A stretch of 64,000 nucleotides of DNA from Icerya purchasi (GCA_039619475.1 CM077115.1:133870172-133934171), one strand, 5' to 3'; shown: positions 35,905 through 46,907, numbered from the stretch's first letter. A program made the numbers and translations. The notes: generated from the sequence alone by a model not told the origin.

Positions 35905-36023
35905 TAATGACGACATTATAGAAATCCCCCAATATGAAATAAGTTTGCTTAATTTTGTTATCAAAAAGAAGCGTGAATTTAAGCATAGCGTTATTAATGG
36001 GGAGTACTACTAGATAATCTATA

Positions 36024-36558
36024 TAAAGGGTGATTATTTAAGAGTTAAGTTTTCTCAGGTTGGCAGCACTGGTTGGTATTGGCGTCCAAACGTCGTCATC
36101 TGTCAAAGTGAAAAGTTTTCACTATACTCTCTGCCATAAATCATCATGGAAAGACTTATAAATAAGCAACGATTGCGATATGATTGAAATTTATTATCAA
36201 AAACCAGTGCTCTGTGAAAAATGTGCATCGTTTTTATCGACCATATTATGATAATCGACCTGGTGAATCAACAATTCGTGCTGTTATCACCAAATTTCGC
36301 ACCAAATTTAGTGATAACAGCACGAATTATTGATAATATGGTCGTAACAAATGATGCACATTTTTCACAGAGCACTGGTTTTTCATAATAAATTTCAACC
36401 ATATCACAATCGTTGCTTATTTATAAGTCTTTCCATGATGATGAAATGGCAGAGAGTATACTGAAAACTTTTCACTTTGACAGATGACGACGTTTGGACG
36501 CCAATACCAACCAGTGCTGCCAACCTGAAAAACTTTTAACTCTTAAAAAATCACCCTA
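36024..36558. mobile_element. Mariner-type foldback element (two inverted arms of about 260 bp)
   Basis: Ends GGGTGATTATTTAAGAGTTA on the left and its inverted version GGGTGATTTTTTAAGAGTTA on the right, within TA-rich flanks. The arms (36024-36298 and 36303-36558) are near-perfect inverted copies meeting at a tiny centre, with about 18 bases missing from the right arm. Each arm encodes, with breaks, the N-terminal helix-turn-helix of a mariner-like transposase: QRLRYD...EIYYQ, VHRFYRPYYDNRPGESTIRA then VITKFRTKF. No catalytic domain remains. A transcript would fold into a long double-stranded hairpin. The matching empty site is at about 40435-40450. Confidence 0.85.
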
Positions 36559-36627
36559 TAGTTAATTCGCTGCAGTTCCCAGATCGTTTAAATATCATAC
36601 GAGAATCCAATGAAGTAAGGTACACTG

Positions 36628-36647
36628 GTGCTATTATATAATAGCAC
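36628..36647. repeat. Perfect 20-bp palindrome in arm 1
   Basis: GTGCTATTATATAATAGCAC is its own reverse complement and is conserved without change in arm 2 (40355-40374), although the flanks differ at several bases. Confidence 0.9.
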
Positions 36648-36937
36648 TTCTCCCAGTAAACAAAGTGCTTATTATTAAATTACAAGCGGCGTCGTAAATA
36701 TTTGAAATCATTGTTTAGTTAAATTCAGTACTATATTGTTGGTTGCTTTGTCTCATCTATTCTACGAGTATAGGACTGTAATGTTTGTTAATATTTATGC
36801 ATGAGCGGGTAAATGAATGCGTGGATATTTGTAATTGATATATAAAAATGAATGATTGAATTGACACGTAAGCAACATTGTTTTCATAAGTATGTCTGTA
36901 AAAATTTCTATATATATATATATATATATATGTATAT

Positions 36938-37202
36938 AAACTCGGCCATTTGGCCTCGCAAGGGGATGTGCCCCTTGACCCCTTTTGCTTTCATTTCTGT
37001 CTCTTTCTCTTCTATACTTTGTATAAAATGATCAAAATTAACAACGTAATTCTTACTGGCATCAACATAAAAAAAAATAAAACATAACCACAAAAATCCT
37101 ATTCTAACATTTAACTTTCATTAATATTGGGACATTTTTTCGTTACATAAAATTGGGGCATTTTTCCGGATGGGGGTAGCCTGAGAATTACGTTGTAATT
37201 AA
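36938..37202 (+). mobile_element. (TA)n-flanked element, family X, copy 1 (internally deleted)
   Basis: Starts AAACTCGGCCATTTGGCCTC after (TA)n, followed by the hairpin AAGGGGatgtgCCCCTT, the block ctttctcttctatactttgt ... caacgtaattcttactggc, and ends gggggtagcctgagaattac + gttgtaatt + (TA)n. About 80 bp shorter in the middle than copy 4 (59310-59657). Y1 is inserted in its (TA) tail. The small frame 36908-37093 is a by-product. Confidence 0.75.
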
Positions 37203-37208
37203 TATATA

Positions 37209-37507
37209 CAAGGGCGTCGCCAGCCTATGGGCCGGGAGCAAGATGATAGAAAGGGGATATGAGTTATAGGAAAAATAGAATTTATAATTTGTAAAGGTTT
37301 AATATTTTATTCAACAAGAATAAAATCGTAATTAAAATATAATTTTCGTAGGTTTCCGGCAAATTGTTCTACTACTTTATTATAAAAGTCTTCCAAATTG
37401 TCTGTCATTACGCGCCTAAGAATACTCATCATGGCCAGTTGATTAAAATGTTTCAAAGCTCCAGGGGGAGCAACGACCCTCCCCTGCCTTCCTTGGCGAC
37501 GCCCATG
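37209..37507. mobile_element. hAT-like MITE family Y, copy 1
   Basis: CAAGGGCGTCGCCAGCC at the left; the right end reverse-complements to CATGGGCGTCGCCAAGG. The 8-bp flanks are aatatata (37201-37208) and gatatata (37508-37515). It retains the longest form of the family interior. The minus frame 37307-37519 is carried by the MITE and is not a gene. Confidence 0.85.
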
Positions 37508-37514
37508 GATATAT

Positions 37515-37516
<2 letters not shown>

Positions 37517-37585
<69 letters not shown>
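37517..37585. repeat. (TA)n microsatellite
   Basis: About 34 TA units directly outside Y1. Confidence 0.95.
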
Positions 37586-37587
<2 letters not shown>

Positions 37588-39177
37588 CTTTTATATATTA
37601 CTTATTTTTTTCTATGAGCGGTGAACATTTGTTTGTTCATAATAAACACTATTTCATTTGCATTAATTCTTACTTTCGTATTTATAAATTGAGGGTTTTT
37701 TTTTATGTTTCAATTTTTTTCTTTTTGTAATTTTTGTGTGTATCAAATTAAGTTTGAAACTTCTTATTTTGTGTATAATTAAGGTAAACTTTAATTTTAT
37801 TTTCAGAATTTTTGCTTATTGATGTGTAATTGACTACAACTCGCGCACTAATGGGCATTGTAGACCCAAATTTCTAATAATTAATATATGATGATGAATC
37901 GTAATAATTCCTTTATGCGCATATATTTTACGGTAAAATATATATTATCTCTTGTAATTATTTTTTTTTTTTTTTAGTACGTAATTATTAAGTTCCATAT
38001 GAAGTCGTTACAAATAATTTTATTTCACGATTTTTGGTGAAAATAGTTTTGAGCGATAATAATATTTTATAGAGATCGATCTGAAATGTTGCTACTTCCC
38101 TTACACCATATAAATTGCCTTAAGAATATAATATAATGTTCAAATTCCCTCAATCAATATTGTAAAACTTTGGCAGTTTCAAATTATCTTTATTCGAATT
38201 TACGTAGCGCATTTTTGTTAAATTTTTGAAGTAAATTCTGATTTTCTTTTTTCTAACAATTTCATTATAAAGAGATTCCTTCTTTTAGCATTCTCGTGAC
38301 CAGCGAAGTTTTTTTTTTGTTTTTTTTTTTGTTCCATTTGTAAAATTATACTTTTTTGGCTAATTAGATTATAATTTTCTTCCACAATTCAGCACGTGCG
38401 AAATAATTGAAATAGCTTAACTAAACGCGTGTCTTTGAACTGAGAAAAGCTGCTTACGTGTCGGGCAGGTATTTTTCGACAGCTTAACAACGTAACAAAA
38501 AATTTAAAAAAAATAAGAAAAATCGGACAACGGTGAAAAGATTGTTCATTCATTTTTACAGTTTCATTTAGTTCGTTCTTTTTTTTTTTTTTTTTTTTTG
38601 ACGCCATTAAAGAAGAGTGTTCGAAGGGGGAAAAGTAGTTCACTTTTTAGCTTGAAAGGTTAGTGACTGCAGGAGGAAGACAGGAGGAAACATTTAATAG
38701 AGCGTCCGGCTGTCGCTTAGAAGGGCATTGACTAACTTCCGTAAGTTGTATATGCGAACGGTGGTACGAGGGAAAGCCGGATAAAAGGTCTCTTTCCCTT
38801 GTTTTAGTCATCCGTATCCCTCTCTTAGTCACTGGCGCCAGACGTAACGCGAATTTACCCAGAAGGCAGCCAACTCATTTTCATTTTAGAGACGTTTTAA
38901 ACGATATTTATGCTTTTGTTATTATTATTTTTTCTTCGATTGTAATTATTTATTTATTCTCGACAGTGCTCGATCGGACAGCATTAGAAATTAGTTTGTA
39001 TCTTCATGCACGTTGCAGAGTTCAACAATAATAAAAGGGACGTTAATTTAAACTGTGAGAAAAAAAAGTACTCGACCCTGCAGTAATGATGATGATGACA
39101 ATATTTGCTGGCAATCGTACACGGAACTTGCACGCTTTGAAATATTCTTACACGAATATCATTTAATAGAGAAGAAA

Positions 39178-39216
<39 letters not shown>

Positions 39217-39745
39217 AATTCGTAATCAAATTTCGTCGCTTATCGTTGAATAACGAAAAGGCGAATTTATTAATTTCACAAATTTCGTTACGTCGGGGAG
39301 TCGCATCAGTATTAAATTAAAACCGACGGCACATATATTATGATTAAACAATTGAAAGCATTTCAAACTATTTGATCATGATCGCAGTGCACGTATCCTT
39401 CTGGTGATGTTAACGTCACAAGACATGATCAATACGTCACGAACTCTGTAAACGATAAATTGATTAAAGTCGAAAAAATTGTCAATCAACACACGAGTCA
39501 GTCGGGTCTGCCGGTCAGGGAACAAATCAGTGATGTTTACCCGATACTTCTCCTTCACCAACTTACGCCACTTGGCTATTTTCATTATCTAAAAATTAGT
39601 ACTAGTAAGTTTTTCTGTGCGTTTGTGCTAACGACAGCGTATAAATAATCAACATAACCTAGATACAAGAAATTTACAATCGATAACATTTTTCATATAA
39701 AAATTTCACCCAAAGCATTTTTTTTTTGTTTTGTTTTTATGTTAC
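37586..39745. other. Spacer of the inverted duplication, no gene recognised
   Basis: About 2.2 kb. T-runs at 37963-37976 and 38579-38599 and an (AAAT)11 tract at 39174-39218. Frames at 38389-38643, 38647-38832, 38984-39229 and 39376-39648 have no recognisable domain. 38640-38870 is more GC-rich than its surroundings, but no feature could be assigned. Confidence 0.4.
39174..39218 (+). repeat. (AAAT)n microsatellite
   Basis: About eleven tetranucleotide units. No LINE 3' end could be recognised beside it. Confidence 0.95.
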
Positions 39746-39770
39746 ATATATATATATATATATATATATA

Positions 39771-40068
39771 GGCGTCGTCAACGGGGGGCAGGGGGCAGCC
39801 CCCCGAGCCTTGAAATTTTTTAATCAACTGGCCATGATGAATATTCATACATAAGCGCATAATCATGGACAATTTGGAAGACTTTTATAATAAAGTAGTA
39901 GAATAATTTGCCAGAAACCCAGGAAAATTATATTTTAATTAAGATTTTATTCTTGTTTAATAAAATATTAAGCCTTTACAAGTTATAAATTCCATTTTTC
40001 CTATAACTCATATCCCCTTTCTATCATCTTGCCCCCCTTCCCCAGCTCATCGGCTAGCGACGCCCTTG
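39771..40068. mobile_element. hAT-like MITE family Y, copy 2 (left tip eroded)
   Basis: Opposite orientation to Y1. The left end reads GGCGTCGTCAACGGGGGGC, lacking the outermost CATG; the right end reverse-complements to CAAGGGCGTCGCTAGCCG. It lies between (TA)n tracts (39746-39770 and 40069-40091). It shares the full-length interior with Y1. It lies next to arm 2 as Y1 lies next to arm 1 (mirrored). Confidence 0.8.
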
Positions 40069-40091
40069 TATATATATGTATATATATATAT

Positions 40092-40562
40092 AAATTTTTA
40101 CACCATACATACTTATGAAAACAATGTTGCTTACGTGTCAATTTAACCGTTCATTTTTATATATCAATTACAAATATCCACGAACCCATTTACCCGCTCA
40201 TGCATAAATATTAACAAACATTGCAGTCCTGCACTCGTAGAATAGATGGGATAAAGCAACCAACAATATAGTACTGAATTTAACTAAACAATGATTTCAA
40301 ATATTTACGACGCCGCTTGTAATTTAATAATAAGCACTTTGTTTCCTGGGAGAAGTGCTATTATATAATAGCACCAGTATACCTGACTTCATTTGATTCT
40401 CGTATGATATTTAAACGATCTGGGAACTGTAGCGAATTAACTATTAGATTATCTAGTAGTACTTTCCATTAATAACGCTATGCCTAAATTCACGCTTATG
40501 TTTGATAACAAAATTAAGCAAACTTATTTTGTATTGGGGGATTTCTAGTTTCATAATGTCGT
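40092..40562 (-). repeat. Inverted duplication, arm 2 (empty site)
   Basis: Reverse complement of arm 1 without the mariner foldback: gcgaattaactattagatta, tctagtag is continuous here where arm 1 has 535 extra bases. The 20-bp palindrome is at 40355-40374. The far end (about 40562) is cut by a partial Y copy. Confidence 0.85.
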
Positions 40563-40655
40563 AATTAACTCATATCCTCTTTCTATCATCTTGTCCCCTT
40601 CCCCTGGCGACTGGCAACTCATATTCCCCCTGGCTCATCGGCTGGTGACGCCCTT
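40563..40655. mobile_element. hAT-like MITE family Y, copy 3 (right-end fragment)
   Basis: About 90 bp matching the right part of the family (aactcatatcctctttctat ... tcatcggctggtgacgccct + tg). The left half is missing; the junction with arm 2 is at about 40562. Confidence 0.75.
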
Positions 40656-40668
40656 GTATATATATATA

Positions 40669-41025
40669 TTAATTACAACGTAATTCTTAGGCTACCCCCC
40701 ATTCGAAAAAATGTCCCAATTTTATGTAATGCTAAACGTTCCAAAAAAATTACCCAATTTTATGTAACGTTTGTTACATTTTGTAGGATTTTTGTTATTG
40801 TTATTTAAAAAATGTCACAATTTTATTTAATGAAATATGTAACGAAAAATGTAACGAAAAAATGTCTTATATAACGGAAGTTAAATGTTAGAATAGGATT
40901 TTTGTGGTTATGTTATTTTTTGTGTGTATTGATGCCAGTAGGAATTACGTTGTAAATTTTGATCATTTTATACAAAGTATAGAAGAGAAAGAGACAGAAA
41001 TGAAAGCAAGAGGTGTCAAGGGGCT
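40669..41025 (-). mobile_element. (TA)n-flanked element, family X, copy 2
   Basis: Reverse complement of copy 4: begins at the tail, (TA)n + ttaattacaacgtaattctt + aggctaccccc, and runs to gaaagcaagaggtgtcaagg + ggct, where the head hairpin is lost. The frame 40913-41113 is a by-product. Confidence 0.75.
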
Positions 41026-43319
41026 TTAATATTAATGAAAAAATATAATTTTTAACTATTTTACAGTATAAGTTTTTTTGAGTTTCATCTTTCGAAATAA
41101 AATAATATAACATTTTCCAAATATGGTATAATCTGAACGATCACCAGACGAAATGATAAAGTGATTCTTACACCTCCGGGGTGTTGGGGATTATAAAGTT
41201 ATGCTTCACAATGTACCAAGCTGAAAGGCACTCACGAAAGCGGGGGTGCCAATTATTTTTTCTCGGCCGCCTTTAGTTTTTCAATACAGTATCTAAATAC
41301 CGTTACGCAGATATTTGTCTTATTTAATTAATTAATAAATAAAATGTAGATCGGCAAAAATTTAAAGAATAACCTATTTTATAATACTCTATATTTAAGG
41401 CACGACGGATACTGTTAATTTTTACTTTAATATAAACTTAATTTACAGTAACGATATTTTTAATCCTACCATATGCATGTTATATATCTATGTATGTATA
41501 TGTTAAAATAGCGATCGTCATTCAATAAAAAAAAAGTAGAACTGTTTCGATTCGAACATTTGATATTTATACGTTCAGGGCATTCACAGGAGATGCAACA
41601 ATTAACAGTGATGAAATACGTGCTCTTATTCACGCGGCAACAATGTGCGCATGACTAACAAACTGGATTTCCAGCGCTGGAGTAAGAAGTGTACATTGTT
41701 GTTAACAGCATCTTCGGGATTCTCGCTAGGCCAACCATTTCCATTAAAAAAGCGGAAGAAGTAAAATAAAAGTTTTAAAAGCATTTGTTAAAATTAAGAG
41801 CGTACCACACCAGGTTGCCCTACGATGGTGATTTTACGATGAAATAATAGCAGCGTAGCCGTTAAAAAATCAACTATAGAGTATGCTCGTGTACATTAAG
41901 TAGTAGGGTTTTTGACCTCTGCTCGCTCAAAATTACATTCTTAATGTTATAATCGACATCGGTAATTCCTTATCGATCGATGAGGAGAATATTTCGGGGT
42001 TAAACATACACGTATTCGGTTGAGAACTGCGCAGATTAATATCGAAATGTTTATCGAAAGCCTGGCAATTCTATTGTACGCATGTATTTATAATGCAAAA
42101 CTAAGATACACAAACAAGGATCTCGGATCGCGATACTCTAGTATATTCTGTTTCACAAAAAAGAAAACTCATGCTATAGTCGAACCGAGTATTAACAGGG
42201 GCAGTTAATTTCTTCTTTACAAGTAATCGTCTAATTACTAGATCGATCGGATACTCCTTACAAAACCAACTGATAAAGAATTATTAAAAATTAATAATCG
42301 TTAATAGTCGCCAGGAAGGCAATAGAAATCGTGCATACCATTTTGCCGATAACAGCCGCACTTAATAGAATAATAAAGTACTGTGTATTAACATTTAAAT
42401 TGAATATGAATGAATATATTCCGGAAAGATTTTCTAGAAAACCGAAAAGGAAGTACATTAATGATGATAAATTTAGTTTATATTTTGCAGTCGGAAAATT
42501 TAAATCACATCCAGTTAGTAAATACAAGTGTAGTAGTGCGTACATAAAAAGCATGCATGATTAACAGGAATGAATTATATTAGAGAAAATCTATTCCTAT
42601 TAATATATATCTTTTATTTCGGATAGGACCTAGGCTGTAGCAAATAATGAAAAATTACAAAAAATTTCACTTGTGCTGTAATAATGTTCATAAGTGACAA
42701 GTCCAAAAAAAAAAAAAAATTCTGAATAAAATCAACCTAAAAATTGCTCAGAACAATAATACACACGCACATAAATTAAATTCTAACTGAAATTTTCTTT
42801 TATCTATGGATACTTTATTCCTCTGCGTTTGTATCGTTTATATTTCTGTTTTAACGCAATTGGTAATTATGATTCCCTAAACTGTTTAGTTTAGATATAT
42901 CACTTAATGATATTGAAAAATGTAATAATTTTTTCTCCAATTTTATCTGAATCATATGGTGTAGAAAGTGTTTGTTGGCATTTCTCTTAGTTTTCGAAAA
43001 AACATCTCATTTGGAAAAAAAATTATTTTACTCATTTTACGTCCATAAATCACGAAAAAAAAAAAAGAAACAGGCTAAAAAAATACAAGTTTCTGAATAG
43101 CAGTAGAATAATTATAAAAAAAAGAAATACAATAATAGGATATTACAAAATAAAGCGCGGAAAAAAATTAGAATTTCCTTCAAATACTACCGAATTATTA
43201 AGTACTGCTCCGAATTTTGCTATAAGTGATCCCGGGAAAATTTCCGAAAATTTCATATTGAAACAGGCTAATTTTTAGTAACGATGGGTAAAGTTCCAAA
43301 AATATTTTGGCGCCATATT
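41026..43319. other. About 2.3 kb without recognisable genes
   Basis: Frames at 42020-42208 and 42291-42564 (both strands) are short and domain-free. A-runs at 42704-42719 and 43057-43067. Candidate single-copy DNA. Confidence 0.4.
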
Positions 43320-43639
43320 TTATAACGCAAAAGGTCGCGCCGGTCTTTTTGACCGGGTTTTATAAAAACGTTTTTAAAAACTACTTTTTTATGTTTTTGA
43401 AAGAAATATTTCGTATTCATTAGTTCTTTTATTCCATTTTTATTCCTTTTTATGTTGTTTTGTTTTTGTTTTATTATTTTATCATGAATAAACAGGATTT
43501 TAATTTAAACAAATATATAAGTTTGTAACATTTCCTTAAAAAGCAGCTTAATTCTCAACATATACAAAAAAATTCTAGAAAGAAGTATTGATAATAATAA
43601 AATAAGGTGCATGTAATCATTACACTCACTACTAGAACT

Positions 43640-43946
43640 TTTCTTTGTTTTCATTTGCGCATTTAAAACATGCTGGAACTGGTGTGCTCTTTGCATACAA
43701 ACACTTGCAGCTATTACACTCCGTTTTAGTTTTTTGTATTTTTGCGCCAGTCACAAAAGTGACATCCACCAGGAATATTTCGTTGATTTTTTGTAAATTG
43801 TTTTCTTCAACATTATTAATATTTAGCTGTTCTTTATTCTGCCTTTCGTGTAAAATACTACGAATCTGAACTTTGAGTTCCCTGGATAACTTTTCCTTGA
43901 GACACTAAGTATGTACTTTTTCAACTCATCTACAGTATCTAAGTTA
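43640..43946 (-). pseudogene. piggyBac-like transposase C-terminus (right of the break)
   Basis: Minus-strand reading with one shift: NLDTVDELKKYIL, then SRELKVQIRSILHERQNKEQ, LNINNVEENNLQKINEIF, then KTKTECNSCKC with PVPACFKCANENKEKF. The paired C-x2-C motifs near the C-terminus are what the cysteine-rich domain of piggyBac transposases looks like. Continues across the hAT-like insert into 44583-44720. Family call by context (TTAA ends) plus motif. Confidence 0.5.
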
Positions 43947-44574
43947 CAGGCCCGCCGCTAGCTGTTTGTACGCCCGTGTGCAATACCAAATTTGCCGCTC
44001 TATGTACACAACTCTACGGTGAGCTCGGAATCGGCGAATCAGTGGAACGTTCCGGAACAGGTTCGATAACGTCCAATTCGTTCGACTATTTCTCCGAATC
44101 CGAGTATCAAATCAAATTCGAACCGTTTTGTATAAGGATGCAGAAAGGCTATTTAATGTTGCCTTTTAAGAGTATGCAAAAATGAAAAGAAATACTTTAC
44201 AAAGAAAAACTATATTTATATTTATAATAAGTAGGCACTTAGTGATTTTGTCTTACATTTACACGATTTTTACACATTTAAATAATACAAAATATATATC
44301 CTATATAAAGAATATTCTACATAAATCTTGTCTTTATGTTTACAAAATCTGCTATCAATTTTTTCGTATCCAAGTTGTCTAAAATTTCATGTTCAATCGA
44401 AACCATAGATAAATTACTTAGTCTTTGCTGGTGCATTGTTGATCTTAAGTAGTTTTTTTAAAATTTTTAACTTTGAATGTTTTTTTTATCATTAAATAAA
44501 ATATATTTTTATCATATATTTCGATCGGTCAATTTGCCGCCCTCTAGACATGCCGCCCGCTTACGGCGGGCCTG
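43947..44574. mobile_element. hAT-like element (family N), 628 bp, inside the piggyBac remnant
   Basis: Starts CAGGCCCGCCGCTAGC; the right end reverse-complements to CAGGCCCGCCGTAAGC. The 8-bp duplication ctaagtta is perfect (43939-43946 and 44575-44582). The interior has two small plus frames (43976-44185 and 44182-44382) with no recognisable transposase domain; the first (FAALCTQLYGELGIGESVER) is not obviously random but I cannot assign it. Confidence 0.85.
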
Positions 44575-44582
44575 CTAAGTTA

Positions 44583-44720
44583 CAAAAAGGTTAGCACCTC
44601 TGGTTTATTAGCTGCACCTGATTCTTCGGCAATTTTCATGGAATAATGATAACAAGAGTACCGCTCTATTTTTTTTAGGAACAAAAGAGAGTCAAACTGA
44701 AATAAATCGAAACGATAACG
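44583..44720 (-). pseudogene. piggyBac-like transposase fragment (left of the break)
   Basis: Minus-strand reading FQFDSLLFLKKIERYSCYHY followed by SMKIAEESGAANKPEVLTFL, which joins in frame with NLDTVDELKKYI of 43640-43946 once the hAT-like element and one duplication are ignored. I do not recognise this stretch on its own; assignment comes from its position inside the TTAA-flanked element. Confidence 0.4.
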
Positions 44721-44940
44721 GTTGCGTCGGTCGAATAGCCCGTGTTTGTGAAAAATGATACTCTATCCTGGTTAAGTACACAATGGTTTTTATTCTAGTT
44801 AAAATTGATTAGTCCTCATGCTTATCTATTATTCTAGGAATAGCTGAGTTATTTTCGCTGGGGTAACAGCGCAGTTAAAATAACGAATAAAGTTTACAAA
44901 ACCCGGTCTTTTAGACCGGGCGCGACCTCTTACGGGTTAA

Positions 44941-45706
44941 AGAAAAAGACGGTTATTTGCTTTTGGGACCTTCTTTTTTTTTGGTGCAGATGTCACTAAT
45001 AGGTGACCTTATAAATATATCAAACAGTGGGCATCTTTATATTTTTCTAATGAAATATATATTTAATTATTATTTTTTAAATCAAATTCCAATTTAATTT
45101 TGATCTGCTTTAATCAATTAATTTTAATATTGTAATATAAGCAAACTGCCCGAAATGAAATAAATAGCTATATATTATTCCATATCGCGATACCTTTTAT
45201 CCGGGCAACAGTTGAAAAATAAGAAGATTTTACACATCTATAATAGCGAGTTTAAACAGCTGTTTAGGGATAGATGCAGACTTTTGCTGGATTTGTAAGA
45301 TATTTTTTTCTTTTCGATAGTTTTCAGAAAATATTTAGCAGAACAGCCTTCAAATGTGTACTACAATATTGGCTAGAAACCTGTAATAATTAACTAGAAT
45401 AGTTTAATTTCCACCACACGTATGCCTACTTCAAATTCATCCTCGAACAGATATATGTGAACTTGTAAAAATAAAATTTTGCCGTCTAGGAAATATCGAT
45501 ATATCTTAACTGAAGTAACACAGTTGTTTTGTTTTATTTTAGGAAAGAGTTTATTTTGTGACATTAAAATGAATTGATTAAAGTAGATAAAAATATAAAT
45601 TAGCAATTTATTTAATATAAAAAATAATAATTAAACATAGTTTTAATACATAAAAATAAATAAATAATAAATTTATATTTTCATAAGAAGAAAGCAAGGT
45701 CACGGT
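44941..45706. other. Unassigned sequence upstream of the tRNA
   Basis: AT-rich; minus frame 45394-45606 has no domain. Nothing recognised. Confidence 0.35.
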
Positions 45707-45779
45707 GGCACCGTGGCTTAGTTGGTAAAGCGCCTGTCTAGTAAACAGGAGATCGAGGGTTCGAATCCCTCCGGGGCCT
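45707..45779 (+). tRNA. tRNA-Thr (anticodon AGU)
   Basis: Cloverleaf folds by eye: acceptor stem GGCACCG / CGGGGCC with one A-G mismatch at the fourth pair (45710-45775), D arm with ttagttggtaaa, anticodon stem CCTGT/ACAGG around the loop CTAGTAA (anticodon AGT at 45740-45742), variable loop, T stem GAGGG/CCCTC with loop TTCGAAT. Internal A box (TGGCTTAGTTGG) and B box (GGTTCGAATCC) are intact. Discriminator base T and no encoded CCA, as in eukaryotes. No intron. A T5 run follows at 45785. It is isolated: no other tRNA was found. The mismatch could reduce function. Confidence 0.93.
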
Positions 45780-45784
45780 AAAAC

Positions 45785-45789
45785 TTTTT
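45785..45789 (+). terminator. RNA polymerase III terminator of tRNA-Thr
   Basis: TTTTT six bases downstream of the discriminator base; runs of four or more T terminate Pol III. Confidence 0.75.
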
Positions 45790-46907
45790 AATTTTTTTAA
45801 TGTTATTTTTTGACAATTTTTTTAATTTATTCAACTTATTTTTAATTTAATAAATATATATATAACAAAATTAAAATTTTTTGCACGGATACTATTTTTT
45901 TTTTTTTTTTGAAAATAAAAATTTATATAAAATTCGTTAAGTTCAAAAAGGCGAGAATATTTATTGCATGTTCGAGATCAGCAGCGATTTTGCAAAAATT
46001 AACATCAAAATATTAATGAGAAAATTAAATCTACTGAAATAATGAAAACAACTTGCCAAATGATTTGAAAAATAAAACAATACCCTCGAGCTTATGAGGT
46101 TTTGTTTTACTTTTTTTTTCTCTTTTAAATTAACTTTTAAAATAAAAAAACCGAATTCAACCGACTCGGGGCGGGGCTGCATATGTTGAATGTCATCAAC
46201 TGTGTTAACAAATGCGGCGATCAAAACAAAACAAACATTGTTTTTGAAACAAATATTTCTCGTGATATATAAATATTACTTAAAAGAAAAGCTTTTGTCG
46301 AAAAACTTTTTATTGCAACGTCATCGCCATTTTTAGTCATTCGTCACATAATACAAGCTTCGAGAAAAGAAGATGTTACTTTTTGCTTTAAAATTTAATT
46401 AAAACTGGTTTTTTCCTCTATTTATTCGTTTCTTAATTACACCCGGGCTCGCTACTAATTTCTCGAAATTAAAAGTATAATGTTTCGTATTCTTAAGAAA
46501 GCTACTCGCATTTCGTCCTCGTTTATTAGTACAGCGCGAACGCTGAAAATTTCAAATCAAATTAAATATTTTATTATTATTATTATTATCATGATTCCTA
46601 CTTATTCATAATAATGTTAATTTACACGATTATTTTTATTTTTATTATTTTCAATAAATGTTTCTGCGGAGAATAAAATTGCAATAAATTTAAATAAGCA
46701 AGACAGATTATATCACTTGCACGGAAAAATAAACAAAAAAAAAATTTAAAATAAATAGTTTTGACAATTGCTGGAATTGAAAAGAAAAAAAGAGGAAAAA
46801 ATTTAAAAAAAAAGACTGGGAAAATTTTTCAAAATTATATAAATCAATGCAGCGTTTCGTAACAATTATGTTCCGTGTAGAGTACAATTTTACTTAACTG
46901 CCGCTAG
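45790..46907. other. Unassigned AT-rich sequence
   Basis: T-run at 45895-45910 and (ATT)n patch at 46571-46588. The minus frame 45961-46224 has no domain. Confidence 0.35.

Larger units (their letters stand above)
35905..36912 (+). repeat. Inverted duplication, arm 1 (contains a mariner foldback)
   Basis: 35905-36023 plus 36559-36912 (about 473 bp) is the reverse complement of 40092-40562 with moderate divergence. Landmarks in order: gaaatcccccaata, aagtttgcttaattttgtta, ctactagataatct, gttaattcgc, cagatcgtttaaatatcata, the 20-bp palindrome at 36628, gatttcaaatatttacgacg (inverted), atgcatgagcgggtaaatg. Arm 1 alone carries the 535-bp insertion at 36024-36558. The mirrored order continues outward into a hAT-like MITE (Y1 here, Y2 beside arm 2). 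Confidence 0.85.
43320..44936 (-). mobile_element. piggyBac-like element, internally deleted and interrupted
   Basis: The right end is ...GACCGGGCGCGACCTCTTACGGG immediately followed by TTAA (44937-44940), the piggyBac end rule. The left end carries the matching inverted sequence aaGGTCGCGCCGGTCTTTTT in degraded form after ttat. Both termini contain an internal palindrome (CCGGTC...GACCGG). In between, the minus strand keeps fragments of a transposase C-terminus, and a 628-bp hAT-like element (43947-44574) is inserted. Total without the insert is about 1.0 kb, so most of the transposase is gone. Confidence 0.7.

Noticed and set aside
46161..46178. Short GC-rich patch (cgactcggggcggggctgc)
   Set aside because: Resembles the X/Z head only superficially; no (TA)n, no tail.
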